DNA from: Cytospora piceicola
Taxonomy: Eukaryota > Ascomycota > Sordariomycetes > Diaporthales > Cytosporaceae
DNA length: 64,000 nucleotides
Direction of reading: 5' to 3'
NCBI GenBank assembly: GCA_023375675.1
Contig: JALQBC010000021.1
Coordinates: forward strand, 496,001 to 560,000
Made by a program: the position numbers and the translations under genes. The notes under the pieces are model-generated. The model had not been told where the DNA came from, did not search any database, and saw nothing but the letters and a program-made list of their open reading frames with translations. Numbering within the stretch: the first letter of the stretch is position 1; every line of letters starts with the position of its first letter. Shown one piece after another: positions 46,219 to 57,977 of this stretch.

Positions 46219-47740
46219 ATGGCATCCGCTGGAATCCTTGTGGCCGGCTTGGCTGGCCTGGCAGCTTACATAGTCGGCCCGGCTACTCATGGTGTTCTCA
46301 CCAAGGTCGGCATGTTCAGAGAGCTGAGGTCGATGCCCCTGGCCAACCCAGAGGACCTTGTTACCATCAAGGACACAATTCACTGCGAAGATATCCACTA
46401 CTACACGCCATCTCATACCCTTTTCTCGGCTTGCGAGGACGTGAGTGCCACGCGTTTCAAGTGGTTTCCGCCTTTGACCTACTTTGACGACCCCACCGTG
46501 GCATGGAACAGCAAGGGGTCGATACATACCATCGATCCTGAGGTATGTAGTCATTCGGCCTGGAACTTATAGCGGTGGAGTTGTCGAAGCTAACACCCCA
46601 ACAGACCAAAGAATCCAAGCGGCTCAAGTTCGAGAACTTCGATGGGCCATTGATCACGCACGGCATCGACGTGATAGCCGATCCTGAGAGACCGGAAGAC
46701 GAAGCAGTGTACATATTTTTGATCAACCATGTGCCCAATGAGGCAGTCTTCCCCCGAGGCGGAGGCGCGCCCAAAGTTGACCCAGGCACGACTCCTAAGG
46801 CCGCTTCCCGTATTGAGGTCTTCCACTATAACATCGGCTCGGACTCGGTCAAGTATATACGCACTATCTCCCACCCCTCGATCAAGACACCCAACGATAT
46901 CTACGCCGTGTCCCCGACCGAGATTTACGTCTCCAATGACCATTACTATTTCGAGGGGCGCCTGCGGACCGTCGAGGACGTCTGGCCGGGAGCTACGTGG
47001 TCTAACATAGTACATGCGATTGTCTCCGAGGACGGGTCCGTTGAGGTGAGCGTGGCGCTGGATAAGCTGCACAACCCCAACGGGTTGGGTCACGGGAGGG
47101 GCGATGACGAGATCCTGGTGACGAGCGCATTGGGCGGAAACATGTGGATCGGAAAGCTGCACCCCGAGAACAAGACTATTGCAGTGGAGGACAACATTGA
47201 TATTATCACAACTACCGATAATCCGAGTTACTTCTTGGATCCATATGCTGACATTGGCGGTGATGCCAGTGGTTTCATTCGTAAGTGATACCCCAGGAAT
47301 GGCCTGAAACATCCTTCCACGGTTGTGATCCCTCCTTAGAAATGAGGCCTGGTAGGAGCTCCCAGAGTTTCTCATTGGCGTGACACCGAGACGGATTCAG
47401 GCAGTCTATCCTCTTTCAAATGAATATCAAGAGAAGGAAGCAACTAATGCGAGACTTTGTAGTGCCTGGCCTAACTCAAGGAATCAATCTAAGCAAGAAG
47501 CCCGACCCCTTGGGCAAGGAGGGGGTTATGATCTGGTACATCACCCCCAGCAAGAACACCACAGGTACATGGGACAAGAGGCTACTGTGGGAGGACGATG
47601 GAAGCAATATCAGAAACGCGGCTACAGCAGTCCTCGTGGGCATCGACCCAAAGAAGGAGGACGGGAACAAACGAGCGTGGCTGTTTGTCACTGGATTCTC
47701 ATCAGAGAATGCCGTTGCTGTGAAGGTCAACCTGTCGTGA
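46219..47740 (+). CDS. Paraoxonase/arylesterase-like calcium-dependent lactonase family protein
   Basis: Six-bladed beta-propeller hydrolase related to serum paraoxonase. Exons 46219-46542, 46605-47280 and 47463-47740 give 425 residues. The last intron is 182 bases, long for this window, but joining at 47463 yields DASGFI/LPGLTQGINL, as expected for the family. Residues about 5-25 form a hydrophobic helix, probably an uncleaved membrane anchor. The calcium-site signature is present: KTPNDIYAVSP (Asn205, Asp206) and IYVSNDHYY (Asn219, Asp220, His221), matching PON1-type blades. NPNGLGHGRGDDEILVTSALGG supplies the next blade. C-terminal LWEDDGSNIRNA and WLFVTGFSSENAVAVKV are also typical. The natural substrate is unknown; lactone or aryl ester hydrolysis is inferred from the family. 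Confidence 0.88.
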
Positions 47741-49560
47741 AGAGCTGCGAAGAGCTGGATGGGTTGATGGAAAACTTCGAGCCGTCTAAACGGGTTGGTG
47801 GAATGATCAAATTGATATCTACGTAACAATTCATCTTGAGGGATGCCATGCAATGAGGCAACATTCACAACGAAGGATGACTATGACTGTGTCGGGTTTT
47901 GTATTGTGTCTCTGCATCTCAGCCCAGAACGGAATTGTGGCTCTTCTGTCTGTTGTTTCAAGATTGGATACTACAGCTAATTACTTGCAGACGATGGAAT
48001 AGCAATTTGTTGGTTTGAACAGCCTGAACCGCAAGGACTAATAAACTAAGGTTAGTCACTGATTACCCGCGTAGCTAAGTAGCTACTTGGGTATTTATTA
48101 AACGTGACATACAGTCTTTTGGTGGTGGTTAGTGTTTTTATTTGGTCAGTCAATAACTTAGGCGAATTTCATTCTGGAATACACAGGGGAATCGCTATGC
48201 ACTGATCTATAAATAAATGCAACCTCATGTAAACTTCTCAGAGAATCGGCACTGATGCTCACGGTTTCCAGTCTAGATAGATCACTTCACGAGATATTTG
48301 CAAGCTTCTTGATGTCCTGTTCGTAGAGTAGTTAGAATCCTGCATAGCGAGGATAATGTCCTTGGTCAACCTTGATTCAATGTACATGTGTTATCAACCT
48401 GAAGCGCACGTACAGTAGCGACCCCTGATTGATGACATATCTTCATAAACCGTCTGTATAGTGATAAACTGGGTATATAATAATCCTATCCATGCACTAT
48501 TTATTGTTTGACCTGAACCCGAGACTTAGAGGCAAAGGTAGGTTATTATATAGTGATACATTTGCAAAGATCCTACTTGATCTTCAATGTTCTATACTTC
48601 GTCTGACCCCGTCCCCAATCTTTCGCCTCCGGGACCCAAATAAGTCAAATGTTATTTTTTTTCTCGTGATCTATGCTTTGAGAAATATTCTTCCGAGTGA
48701 TGATTGAAAGAACATTCGTTGACTCAAAACATTTGAAACGGTCCCCGTACTGTACACCCCAAGTATCAAGTAATTATATAAACAATGAGTTCCACATCCT
48801 CGACGGAGAAATGACCAAACTTCTTCGGGTCTATCCCTGATGATTTTGCAGATGGCATTGTCTGAAATTGGTTTCGAAATGTGTGAAGTGGAATAACATA
48901 CGGCTTTACTTATTTCACATACTTCCCGTTAAATCAATTGATAGCGTTCCTACTCGGGCAGCAGTATTAAGGTTACCACTAATCACCCCCAGACTTCCTA
49001 ACATCTTTGCCAAAAACTAGTTTCAGGTAGGACTCATAAGCGCTCTACGAGGAAGATGAATAATATAGGCATAAAATATGGAATGCGGTCTTTGTAAGTA
49101 GCAAGGAAAGGGACCGTGTGTTATATATGAACCGTATTTCTTTTTACCTAGGTACCATCCCTGCTGCCCTTCTTATACAAGTAGCCTGAAACTGGTGACT
49201 AATGACTGATATTTACCGGACAGGAAATTTGAGATAGACTACTCCTTGACAGCATCCATCATACACGAGCACGATGTTCTCATATTGCTACCCTAGAGAT
49301 ATTCGCCTAATAGAGCTTCAGCATAACATTCAGATCGCTGGATGATCTAACTAACGTGCGAGAGGATTGTCCACTTTCTGCATTGATATGCCATCCACAA
49401 CCACCTGCCCCGTGCCCACTAACACAAGTACACTGCAAAGCTTTTTTGCGCTATCGCACCGCAACATACATTACATACATACCTAGGAGGTACGTATATA
49501 CGGGTGACACAATTTTCCCTCCTACAGAACCATCCCTCTGCAAGGCCCATCTTGATATCA
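47741..49560. other. AT-rich intergenic DNA, no gene recognised
   Basis: About 1.8 kb of TA-rich DNA with one exact TACCTAGGTA (49145) and a related imperfect element near 49480. No coding or RNA gene was recognised; it resembles decayed sequence. Confidence 0.5.
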
Positions 49561-49697
49561 TTGAGTCCGACATAGCCTTGAGGTGAAATGCGACCCTGTC
49601 AAAAGAATATTTCCAACGCTTAACATTCAACATTGAAGTGGAAATCCCCTCTCGGATGACTGTGCTTCAGAACGCGACCATTTAGTTACTGGTAATC

Positions 49698-50238
49698 TTG
49701 GTGTTTCCCTCAAGTGCTCGAGACGTGTTTTCAGCAGCAATATCGAGACCGATCCTATTCATAAAGGCTTGGAAACTCAAGAATAGACGCCAGTTGACGG
49801 AATTAATGGTTTTCCAACAGGCGGTCCAGTCCAAGATTCGATCTATGGCCGCCATAACTCCACGGTGCACAGTACATTCCACCAAACGACTTTTCTCAAA
49901 AACCAAGATACGCCTTAAGAACGGTCTTCCTCCAACGACAGACTTTGAGGAGGCAGTAAAGATGTACGTTACAGATACCCTGATTCACAAACACATGCGT
50001 CGATTCTTCATAGTAGCCAATCGAGTCAAGCGGCCTTTTGCACCTCAAGTACTACTTAAGACACTTCAGCGATATTTGCGAATCACTGGTGAAGAAGCCG
50101 ACCTAGGAGTTTGACCTGGACCTTACTGTGGATGATGGTGGTGCGAGCACCATCCAGCAAACTCCAGGGCTTCGAGTGCGTGGTACATCTACTTGGGAGA
50201 GCGGCTGGACATCCCAAGCACTGTCATCGTGAAGCCAA
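49698..50238 (+). pseudogene. Possible decayed gene of unknown family, frame broken near 50105
   Basis: A 138-codon frame (49698-50114) lacks an ATG at its start; the first Met is about residue 37. It has a balanced, protein-like composition (for example FEEAVKMYVTDTLIHKHMRR and KTLQRYLRITGEEADL). Just at its stop, another frame continues for about 43 codons with equally protein-like acidic sequence (EFDLDLTVDDGGASTIQQT), ending at TGA near 50238. This suggests one former gene with a frameshift near 50105. I cannot name the family, and neither frame is supported by a known motif. Confidence 0.3.
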
Positions 50239-50681
50239 TCCCCGGTCAAGTCAGTAACATGGGTCGAAAGGCACAGCTCAGAAAGAAATGCCTTGAGTGT
50301 GACTATCATGGGGGGGTTTTGTGGCCTCCATGTTTGGATTTCTGATTTTGGGCATAGAAATTGTGCTTGTTTCTCTACAGGTGTAGAACTATCCGAAATC
50401 TGGACAGGGTCAGTGTCATAGATACAGTTGCGTTTGTTCCCCCAAAAGATACCAGTCATGGCGCGTGTTGACTACTATGTGGATTGCAGGCCGTGTTCCG
50501 AGTTTCCTCCCCGGTCCCGAGGTCGTCTCCGAAACCGCCACCTCAGTGCATGTTGGAATAGTTATTAGGAGTTGCCGGTTTGTTCCACATCATAATCGAG
50601 CCACTGAAGCAATATGAAGCCCTATAATATATTTTCATTACAAGTCCCGAATATGTCTCCGCTGTGGTTGGATTCCTCGGT
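50239..50681. other. Spacer downstream of the MARVEL-like gene
   Basis: Presumed 3' region of the MARVEL-like gene; nothing else recognised. Confidence 0.45.
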
Positions 50682-51365
50682 CTAAACAGTCTCGTAGGCC
50701 CCCATGTTCTGATGCGCCATCTCCTTCTCTCCCTTCCCTCCCTTCTGGAGCACCTTCCCAATAACTTTATCCCCCAGACTGTCAACCTTTCCACCAAGGA
50801 ATGTCTTCAAGAAGCCATACGTTCCGGAGATGAGCCAAAGGACAGCGATGACGAGGTCGATCCACATAGCGGCCTTCTCGACGATGGTGCTGCTGCCCTT
50901 GTACTTATTATCCGAGTCGCGGTGGAGGAAGATGCCTGCAAAAATCCCAAACGCAACGATCCACGCAATGAAGATTATCAAGTCCCAGGCGAACAGTCGA
51001 TGTGTTTTGAACCTGTCGGAGGCGGCGCCAAGGGGTGCGGCGATGGCGAAGACCACTGCAGTGGCGGACGAGAGGCCCGCGACGACGAGGCCATATGCCC
51101 ATTCTGGAGACAGCCCGTCGGACACTCTGTTCCCGTAGATGCCGACGATGACGATGCCCAGGATGAACTGCAGCCCTCTGACGACCATGCGAGGGATGCT
51201 CTCCCATGCCCTCAGGGGGGCGTAGGCCGCCTTCTTTCCCATCCTCATGCCGTTGCTTGCTTGTCGTTGTGCGTGCGCCCGGGGGTCGAGGCCGTCTTCA
51301 AGGAGGGCGTCCTTGATGGTGCCCTTGTTCTTCAGAAGGACGGGGAGGAGCTTGGCGATACCCAT
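50682..51365 (-). CDS. Four-helix membrane protein, MARVEL-like
   Basis: Single exon of 227 residues. After a basic N-terminus of about 58 residues come four hydrophobic segments: near 59-80 (VVRGLQFILGIVIVGIYGN), 90-112 (YGLVVAGLSSATAVVFAIA), 125-147 (LIIFIAWIVAFGIFAGIFL) and 165-186 (WIDLVIAVLWLISGTYGFL). The third contains a WDLIIFIAW-type motif common in fungal MARVEL-domain proteins, which sit in the plasma membrane or secretory pathway and affect membrane organisation. The C-terminus is Gly/Lys-rich. The assignment rests on topology and general resemblance. Confidence 0.75.
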   Translation of the reverse strand: MGIAKLLPVLLKNKGTIKDALLEDGLDPRAHAQRQASNGMRMGKKAAYAPLRAWESIPRMVVRGLQFILGIVIVGIYGNRVSDGLSPEWAYGLVVAGLSSATAVVFAIAAPLGAASDRFKTHRLFAWDLIIFIAWIVAFGIFAGIFLHRDSDNKYKGSSTIVEKAAMWIDLVIAVLWLISGTYGFLKTFLGGKVDSLGDKVIGKVLQKGGKGEKEMAHQNMGAYETV

Positions 51366-53008
51366 GATTAAGGATTGTGTGGTGCTTTGGTGTGGTGTAG
51401 AGTCTGTGCTGGCCTGCAGCGGTTGATGTCCGTGTGATTAAGGTGATTAAGGTTGTAACGGCGAAGGAAAATGAATGGCGTGAACCCTTGTCAATCTGAT
51501 TGCTGCAAGCGAGAGGCCAGAGATAATTTCCCAGAAAAAATGGGAGAGGGACACGATTTGACGCCAAGAGAAGAGGAAATACGAAGCAAGATGTAAGATG
51601 AATCTCAATGAGCGTAGCAACTCGGGAGTCGAAAGCCCCTAAATATCTCGGTGGCCACGACCTGTCAATATTAATTCTTTGTGAAACATTGGACGGACGG
51701 ACATGTCTCGTTGCTGCCGCCGTCAACACTCGCTTGGGAAACACAATGCAAGCGAGCCGCGAGCTTGGAAACAAAGGCAATTCTCACCTTGAACAAGTGA
51801 AGTCCAATCGATTGGGACCTGAGGTTCCGCCGGCGCCTTGATTGATTGGCTGTGATTGGTCTTGGAGACGACAGGTCGCCGTCAAGGGGAACCTGGACAA
51901 AAGGCAATCATGGTTCTAAGAATAACTGGCCATCAAGTAATCTCCCATTATCCAGACCCCACATTAGCGCTCAGCCGTTTCAAACCCAGATGCACTATGA
52001 ACTGGCAATCACTTGAAGATGTATCGTACTAGACCGATTTGCGTTCATGGTGTTTGTCCAGATTTCATAGAATTGGCTCTGTAGATGAGAGTGCCTTTTG
52101 TTTCTCTCTTTTTATCTATAATATGTGAGAGACCCTGGGATTGACAAAATTCCGAGTACCTAGGTACATATGGCCAAAATTAGAGACCCATAATGCCCCA
52201 ATTTCGCGCTGGCGGGCTCGTATGGTAGTGGTGGTTTGTCATATCATCTGTATCGCAATACCATGTTCTCCTAGTGATACCAAAGACGAGACGCCCACTG
52301 CCACTGCGTGGTATCGATTGGACAGGGTGATCAAGCTGAAAGTACAAGATTATCTACGAGTCTCACACCCAACATGGGCTACTCAGCGAATTATTAGTTT
52401 GCTACTGTTTACCCTAACCCTAAGAGACTTCACTTCGTAAAATCGGGTTGGCGGTCAGAAGTCTCGATCGAGTTTCCAAATTTTCTGGATAGACAATACA
52501 AGTTTCCCGACATGTGTCACTGGTCAAGCCCGCATACAGATAGATCCATGCCACTTTAGCTTTATATACAAGGGGATTTGCGGTAAGGAACTATGTGCAG
52601 GCATTGACAGGGACTGAGACTCGTATCACATGTAATACCTTTGATCATCAGGAATACATTCTCATAACTTAGTCATGTTTGCTATTAAACTTCATTTCTT
52701 GTGAATACATATTAGTTTATAAATCTGCAAGTATTCATTGGTTCAGAGAAATAGTTGAACTCAAACTTGGAAGCGGGAACGGAAATTCCATCTGCAAACG
52801 TTTGCAACTGCTTGGTGTTTGAATGTTACCTTAGGCCTGACTTTCAAAGAATCAGAGCAAGGACTGACTTCAAAAGGAGGTTTAAAAGGTTGTTTCGCTT
52901 GTATAACTCAAGGTGTTTAATTACGTTAAACCAAAATATGCCCATGATACAAACTGAATTTCCCTCCGGGCTGTCGAACCTGACCAAGCCTGACACCCCT
53001 TCTCCTTG
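51366..53008. other. Intergenic DNA with a telomere-like repeat and one palindrome
   Basis: Presumed promoter of the MARVEL-like gene near 51366-51900, then TA-rich DNA with TACCTAGGTA at 52157 and ACCCTAACCCTAAG at 52411-52424, two copies of the CCCTAA telomere unit. No gene was recognised. Confidence 0.5.
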
Positions 53009-53308
53009 TTAAGAGCCCTCCTTTACTTGAGCCTCCATTCCTGGCCTTCCGACTTGACCCTTGGTTGCAATCTTCTTTCCGCTTTCCGTCCCTGATGTCT
53101 TGGGCATTGTCGTGCGGTCATTGTTGTCCTGAGAAGTAGCCGCCGTCTCTGGCTGCTCAAGGATTTTGTCGACTCTCTCCCAGTAGGCGATGTTGGCCCA
53201 GCAGTATTTACACGTCAAGCATTGGTGCATTGATGCCCCGCACGTTTCTTCGTGGCTCACCCAATTTGCAGTAAATATGCAGGGACAGAGCTGAGTATCA
53301 GTGAACAT
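53009..53308 (-). CDS. Small Cys-rich protein of unknown function
   Basis: Single-exon frame of 99 residues beginning MFTDTQLCPCIFTANW. The N-terminal half has seven Cys and two His (CPC, HEETCGASMHQC, CKYC), a spacing that suggests zinc binding. The C-terminal half is polar and Lys/Gly-rich. There is no signal peptide. A TATATATA element at about 53391 lies 80-90 bases upstream of the ATG, in TATA-box position. I do not recognise the family; it could be a lineage-specific gene or a chance frame. Confidence 0.42.
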   Translation of the reverse strand: MFTDTQLCPCIFTANWVSHEETCGASMHQCLTCKYCWANIAYWERVDKILEQPETAATSQDNNDRTTMPKTSGTESGKKIATKGQVGRPGMEAQVKEGS

Positions 53309-54243
53309 GGCGATGTGACGGTTCTCTAAAGATTTTTCAGATTTGTAAGACGGCCTCTTTCACGGTCTTCAGCTTAGGTCGGAAGTGGGTATATATACAT
53401 ACCCATATTATGAATGGATGGCCTGGTACTTGCAAGTTATACCAGTCACGAAGAAACCGTTATTAGGCGATCGTGTGGGCTATGATATGGCCTCCGTGTC
53501 AGCATTTTACGCTATATGACGATATTCATATGTATCACTCATTCTCTTTGTTCCACAGATCACATGCATCAGGCCTGGGAGCTTCAGCCCCTATGCTAGT
53601 CAGATTGCAACTAGAGGGAGCTATCAGCCAACACCCACTTTGTTCACAACCTTAGAGCCACAAATGTTGGGTGAATATTTATGATTTTACTTGATTTCCA
53701 CGGCCTGGGTGGATTTGATATGCGGTATATGCTCTCAATTGAATATCAACTTTGCGTGTTCCTCGTGAGGTTTCTTTCGATGGGCAGAATCGTAACGAGT
53801 GGTTTCCATATTGTCTCTTCCTATCTTCAAGTGCCCGCAAACTGCCATATTCAAGTGAGGCCGTGTTCTGCAAGTATGACCTGCACTTCCAGCGTGTATA
53901 GTGTATCATGTATCGTGTATTGCTGCAGCACCGTCAGACTTCCGCATTCTTGTGCCAGATTCGGCTTTCGAAGCCACTTCAGAACGTATCAAAATCTTTA
54001 TCTCAAAAGCTCCCTCTGCCGGACTGCCTATGTTCACGTGTTTCCGACAAACACTAGGGAATTGTTCTGTTGGGGCCTGTCAATACCAACACGCCTCTTC
54101 CGAGGTCGCCCTTATTGGGTGTGACCATCCACTTATCACATCAGCAGAAGATCTTGGCTCCTTGATAACTCCGTTTGTTCTGTCCAAGACACCATATTGA
54201 CTTGTGGTTTTGACGACGAGCGCGATTCCGACGCCTCCAAGGC
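53309..54243. other. Intergenic DNA, no gene recognised
   Basis: Contains the presumed promoter of the small Cys-rich frame and the 3' region of the next gene. ORFs such as 53681-54124 have no recognisable coding features. Confidence 0.45.
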
Positions 54244-55263
54244 TCAATTATAGATCAACTGCGTCCGGCGCACAATCTTCCGCTGAATGGGAGAGATGAA
54301 ATAGTTCTCTCGTTCTTGTCTAGAAGCCATAATCCCAATGCCAGTGTCGTTGGTAAATTTGGAGTTTGCTTTATCCCGAAGCAAGGAAGCAGTCGGCATC
54401 ACTCCCCTGACTTGGAGAAGTCCATTCCTCACCAGAGAGCGGACCGCCTCTGCACCGTCAGGATGCAGAAACTCGATCCTGGCGGCAGTGAGCTTTCGGT
54501 CCCCGAATGTTGGCTCGACCCGCACGTTTGCCAGTCGCCGTGCCCAATGTGGCATCCTGTTTGTCTCTACAGCCTCCTCAAGCGCCTGGACAATGTCTGT
54601 ACCTGTTGTCTCCGGGGGAAGCTGCTGGAGGACCACGATATGGGGGCGGGAGAAGATGGCTGGGGGAAGTTCGCCCCCTTTTGCCACGAAACCCCTCTTG
54701 CGGGCGACGCCGTATTTGCGTATCAAGGGTTCAGGAACTGGGTGTCTCGCCTCGGTCTTGGGTTCCAGGTGCTTGATCTCTGGAAATCTCCTGACCAGCT
54801 CTAGTACTGTATCGGCCTTTCTTTGAGGTTGCTCGATTGCGTTAAGCGTTAAGTCCACTGTTTTTTTGCGAAAGGAAATGCGCGATCTAATTCTCCTGAT
54901 CTTTATTGACGGGTTTGAGTTAGACGTTACATCCACCACGTGCTTCCGGAAGGACATGTGCGGTCTGATCTTCGTGATCCTCATTGATGGTGACGATTCC
55001 AGTCCTGCAGCTTGTGTTGATGTTGGTGATGAACCTGAATGGTCTTGTATGTGCGGCGAGGAGGATGGCTCTTTCTTGTTTTGAGGGTTCTCCTTGGAAC
55101 CTTTCATGGCTTGCTTGATGAATTCATCTATCGAAACGTTTGATGATTTCCTGGTGGCAGTCCATGGTGCGACCGCTGAGCTCCGCAACCCCGCCAGTGC
55201 CACGGGTCCATCTCGGGCACGCGACAGGCTGCGCGCCGTCCCGAATCTAAGGAGCAAGGCCAT
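54244..55263 (-). CDS. Predicted mitochondrial protein with an RRM-like region
   Basis: Single exon of 339 residues. The N-terminus, MALLLRFGTARSLSRARDG, is rich in Arg, Ser and Ala and lacks acidic residues, as in mitochondrial presequences. A basic low-complexity stretch contains two similar motifs, HMSFRKHVVDVT and RISFRKKTVDLT, about 30 residues apart, which look like an internal duplication. Residues about 205-285 show an RRM-like pattern: PHIVVLQQLPPETTGTDIVQ, then RVEPTFGDRKLTAARIEFL and an Ala-rich helix. An RNA-binding role in mitochondria is inferred. No named orthologue is recognised. Confidence 0.7.
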   Translation of the reverse strand: MALLLRFGTARSLSRARDGPVALAGLRSSAVAPWTATRKSSNVSIDEFIKQAMKGSKENPQNKKEPSSSPHIQDHSGSSPTSTQAAGLESSPSMRITKIRPHMSFRKHVVDVTSNSNPSIKIRRIRSRISFRKKTVDLTLNAIEQPQRKADTVLELVRRFPEIKHLEPKTEARHPVPEPLIRKYGVARKRGFVAKGGELPPAIFSRPHIVVLQQLPPETTGTDIVQALEEAVETNRMPHWARRLANVRVEPTFGDRKLTAARIEFLHPDGAEAVRSLVRNGLLQVRGVMPTASLLRDKANSKFTNDTGIGIMASRQERENYFISPIQRKIVRRTQLIYN

Positions 55264-56090
55264 CGAATGGGTTGCTGCGAAGTATGTCGTGTAGGTGTAG
55301 GTAGGTCGGGCGTGGGACCACGCGATTCAATTCCCACGAGCGCGATGTTGTGAGTCGAAGATGTGGGTGTGTGAGGTCGGGGTACGCTGGGTCTCTGTGA
55401 CCTGCTTGCTGCCGGAGACTCACTTCAATGTCATCCCTGCACTTGGTGAAACCCGGCCAGGGTTAACAAGAGAGGCCCACCCCCACCACCCCCTCCACAA
55501 TAACAGAAGCATGGTTCCCAAGGTTGAAGTCACAGTATGCTAGCTGGCATTCAAAAATGATAGATGCTTGAGCAATCATGTTCATTTATATATTTTATTT
55601 CCTGAAGGAAATAGGCTCGAGAGGACTACTGAGGGAGCCCTATCTTTCAACGCAACAGTCGACCTGTACTACCCAGGTACTTAGTAGCTCACTTCTGCTG
55701 ACCTCACAACTTGGACTCGGTCATTGCTTTTGACTGAGAGTAAAGAACGTTACGGAGAATTTGAGGGGCTGGATCTTCCCACCATATCAGCGTCATATTG
55801 GTTTTATTCAGTGAGCAAAGGTCTAAGTGAAAATGTCGTAGGCACGCCTCAAGCTTGCACTTCGTTGAACATTGAAATCTAAGCACAGGCTCCAAGTATA
55901 TTGACTCTAGGTAATATTTATGTCTATTGCATCAAATAATATGGCCTTTTCTTGTTGTTTCGAATGGACATGCCTACTTCCCCTCGGAACCGTGTCTTCT
56001 CAGGATATCCTCCAAATACCTATATAAGTACCTAGGTAAGTACTTGCGTCCTTTCTGGAGCGTCAAACGCAATGACAGAACCTCTCATTT
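55264..56090. other. Intergenic DNA between two minus-strand genes
   Basis: Presumed promoter of the mitochondrial protein gene and 3' region of the sugar transporter. It holds an inverted repeat CGTGGGA...TCCCACG near 55313-55342 and TACCTAGGTA at 56029, 62 bases past the transporter stop. Confidence 0.5.
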
Positions 56091-57977
56091 TCAAACCGCC
56101 TCTGTATGAGTAGTAGTCGCCTGCTCGCTTGGTAGGGTCCCTTTCTCAGCCTGAGTCGCAGCAGGTGCTTCTTCGTGAGTGACCTCGCCAACATCGGTCC
56201 CATGCTTCCGCTCGACGGCATGGACGCGGTCCTCGAAAGTACCTCCAACCTTGGCGCTTCTCCAAGCAGGCGTCTTGCTCTCAAAGACGTATTCGATCTC
56301 CTCGAGGGACTTGCCGGCCGTTTCGGGGTAGAAGAAAAAGACGTGGATGGCAATGACGGCGCAGAACGTGCCAAATATCATATACGTCTCCCATGTTATG
56401 TTCGTGAATGCCGGGGGGACGAACAATGCAAGGGCCAGGTTGAAGATCCAGTTTCCAGCAGCGGCGACCCCAACGCCCTTGGCTCGATATGTTATGGGGA
56501 AGACCTCGGAGGCGTAGATCCATCCCACAGGAGCCTGTTATACTGGCGGTCAGCAACAGACACATCTATAGTCCGATACGGAACCCCACAGGGGCCGTCA
56601 GGGAGTGCTCACCCAGGTTGCTCCGTAGACTCCAACGAAGATATAACAACAGGCAATGATACCCTTCGCCGCGGAAGTGTTGGTAATCTCCAACTTCAGG
56701 ATCTCGTTACCGTCGACGGATTGTACGTGATGACCATAGCTTGCCATGAGTGCGCCGACGGTAAAATGCAATACGCAACAAATGATGGCACCGTAAACTA
56801 CAAGATTGGGAACATCCCGTCAGCCTCAACCAAACAATAAATGCGACTAACAATGCGGGGAACTTACTCAAAAGGGGCCTTCGGCCAAACCGATCGATGA
56901 TGGGAAGAACGCCACCGGTTGTTACCAGGAAGATGACGTATTGGATGATAGCACTAGTGAGGCTGCTATTCCCACCTTGACCGGCCATCTGGAAGATGTA
57001 CACGATGTAATAAAGCATTACATTTCCGCCAAGTAGTTGTTGCCATACTTGAGCGCTCACACCCGTCACGGTGCGGAACCACATCTTGGGTCCCACGAGG
57101 CCCATATATCCAAGATCCTTGGACTCGGCAGCCACAGCAGCAGCCTCCCTGACTTCGTCCAGTTCAGCCAGGACAACGGGGGACTCTCTGTCGCCGCCAC
57201 CATGGAGATGGGCAAGGTTGTAGATGCACTCATCCCAGCGATCTTTGCTTGCGAGCCAACGAGGTGACTCGGGGAAGAAGAAGAGCGATATACCGAGGAT
57301 GATACCTGGGACGGCCTGAATGCCCCAGGCGATTCGAAAGGCCGAGGGACCATTGATGGAGGTTGAGCAGCCGTACGAGATGAGGTACATGATCAAAATG
57401 CCCCAGTCGATGGCCCACTGCTGTATTCCGACGACACGGCCGCGGATGGCGGCAGGGGCGAGTTCGGCGAGGTAAACACAGACTTGGGACGAGGTTATGC
57501 CAACTACATAAGGCAATGGAGGTTAGCAACTGCAAGCGGATGTGGAAGACGGTGATTGAATAGAGGCTCTTACTCGCTAGGCCACTGACTATCCTCCCCA
57601 CGATCAGATGCGCAACATTCTGGGCACTGCATTGTAATGCCGCCCCGATGACCCAAATGACACTGGCGATTTTCAAGACACCTCGTCGTCCAACGCGGTC
57701 ACACAAATATCCGGCAGCGAGAGAGCCGATGAAGCTGCCTGCGGACATGGATGCTGTGATACCACCCTGTCTGTTTGAGTCTGGGTGGTCGAAGTACTCG
57801 AGGTATTGATCACTTCCAATCCAGGCTGACATGCTGGAAACATCAAACCCGAACAACATTCCACCAAGTGTGCCGCTGTGCAATTATCATGGTCAGCAGT
57901 CATCACAAACAGGACGGTGGATGATTCTCGAGGACGTACAACGCGGCTAGAGCGTAGATGTTCCAGATTCGATACAT
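56091..57977 (-). CDS. Sugar transporter of the major facilitator superfamily (sugar porter)
   Basis: Plasma-membrane hexose or related sugar carrier. Five exons (57977-57940, 57875-57574, 57503-56868, 56797-56613, 56534-56091) give 534 residues. All four introns are GT-AG and preserve the frame. The start MYRIWNIYALAA joins FGTLGGMLFGFDVSSMSAW, as in many fungal sugar porters. Family signatures are present: RVGRRG between helices 2 and 3, PESPRWLASK before the central loop, RFGRRPLL between helices 8 and 9, and PETAGKSLEEIEYVF after helix 12. QQLLGGNVMLYYIVYIF in helix 7 is the usual sugar-binding region. The cytosolic tail is polar. Substrate specificity cannot be read from sequence. Confidence 0.95.

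Noticed and set aside
55313..55342. Inverted repeat CGTGGGA...TCCCACG resembling a tRNA T-arm
   Set aside because: Loop and stem lengths do not fit a T-arm and no acceptor, D or anticodon arms are found around it.
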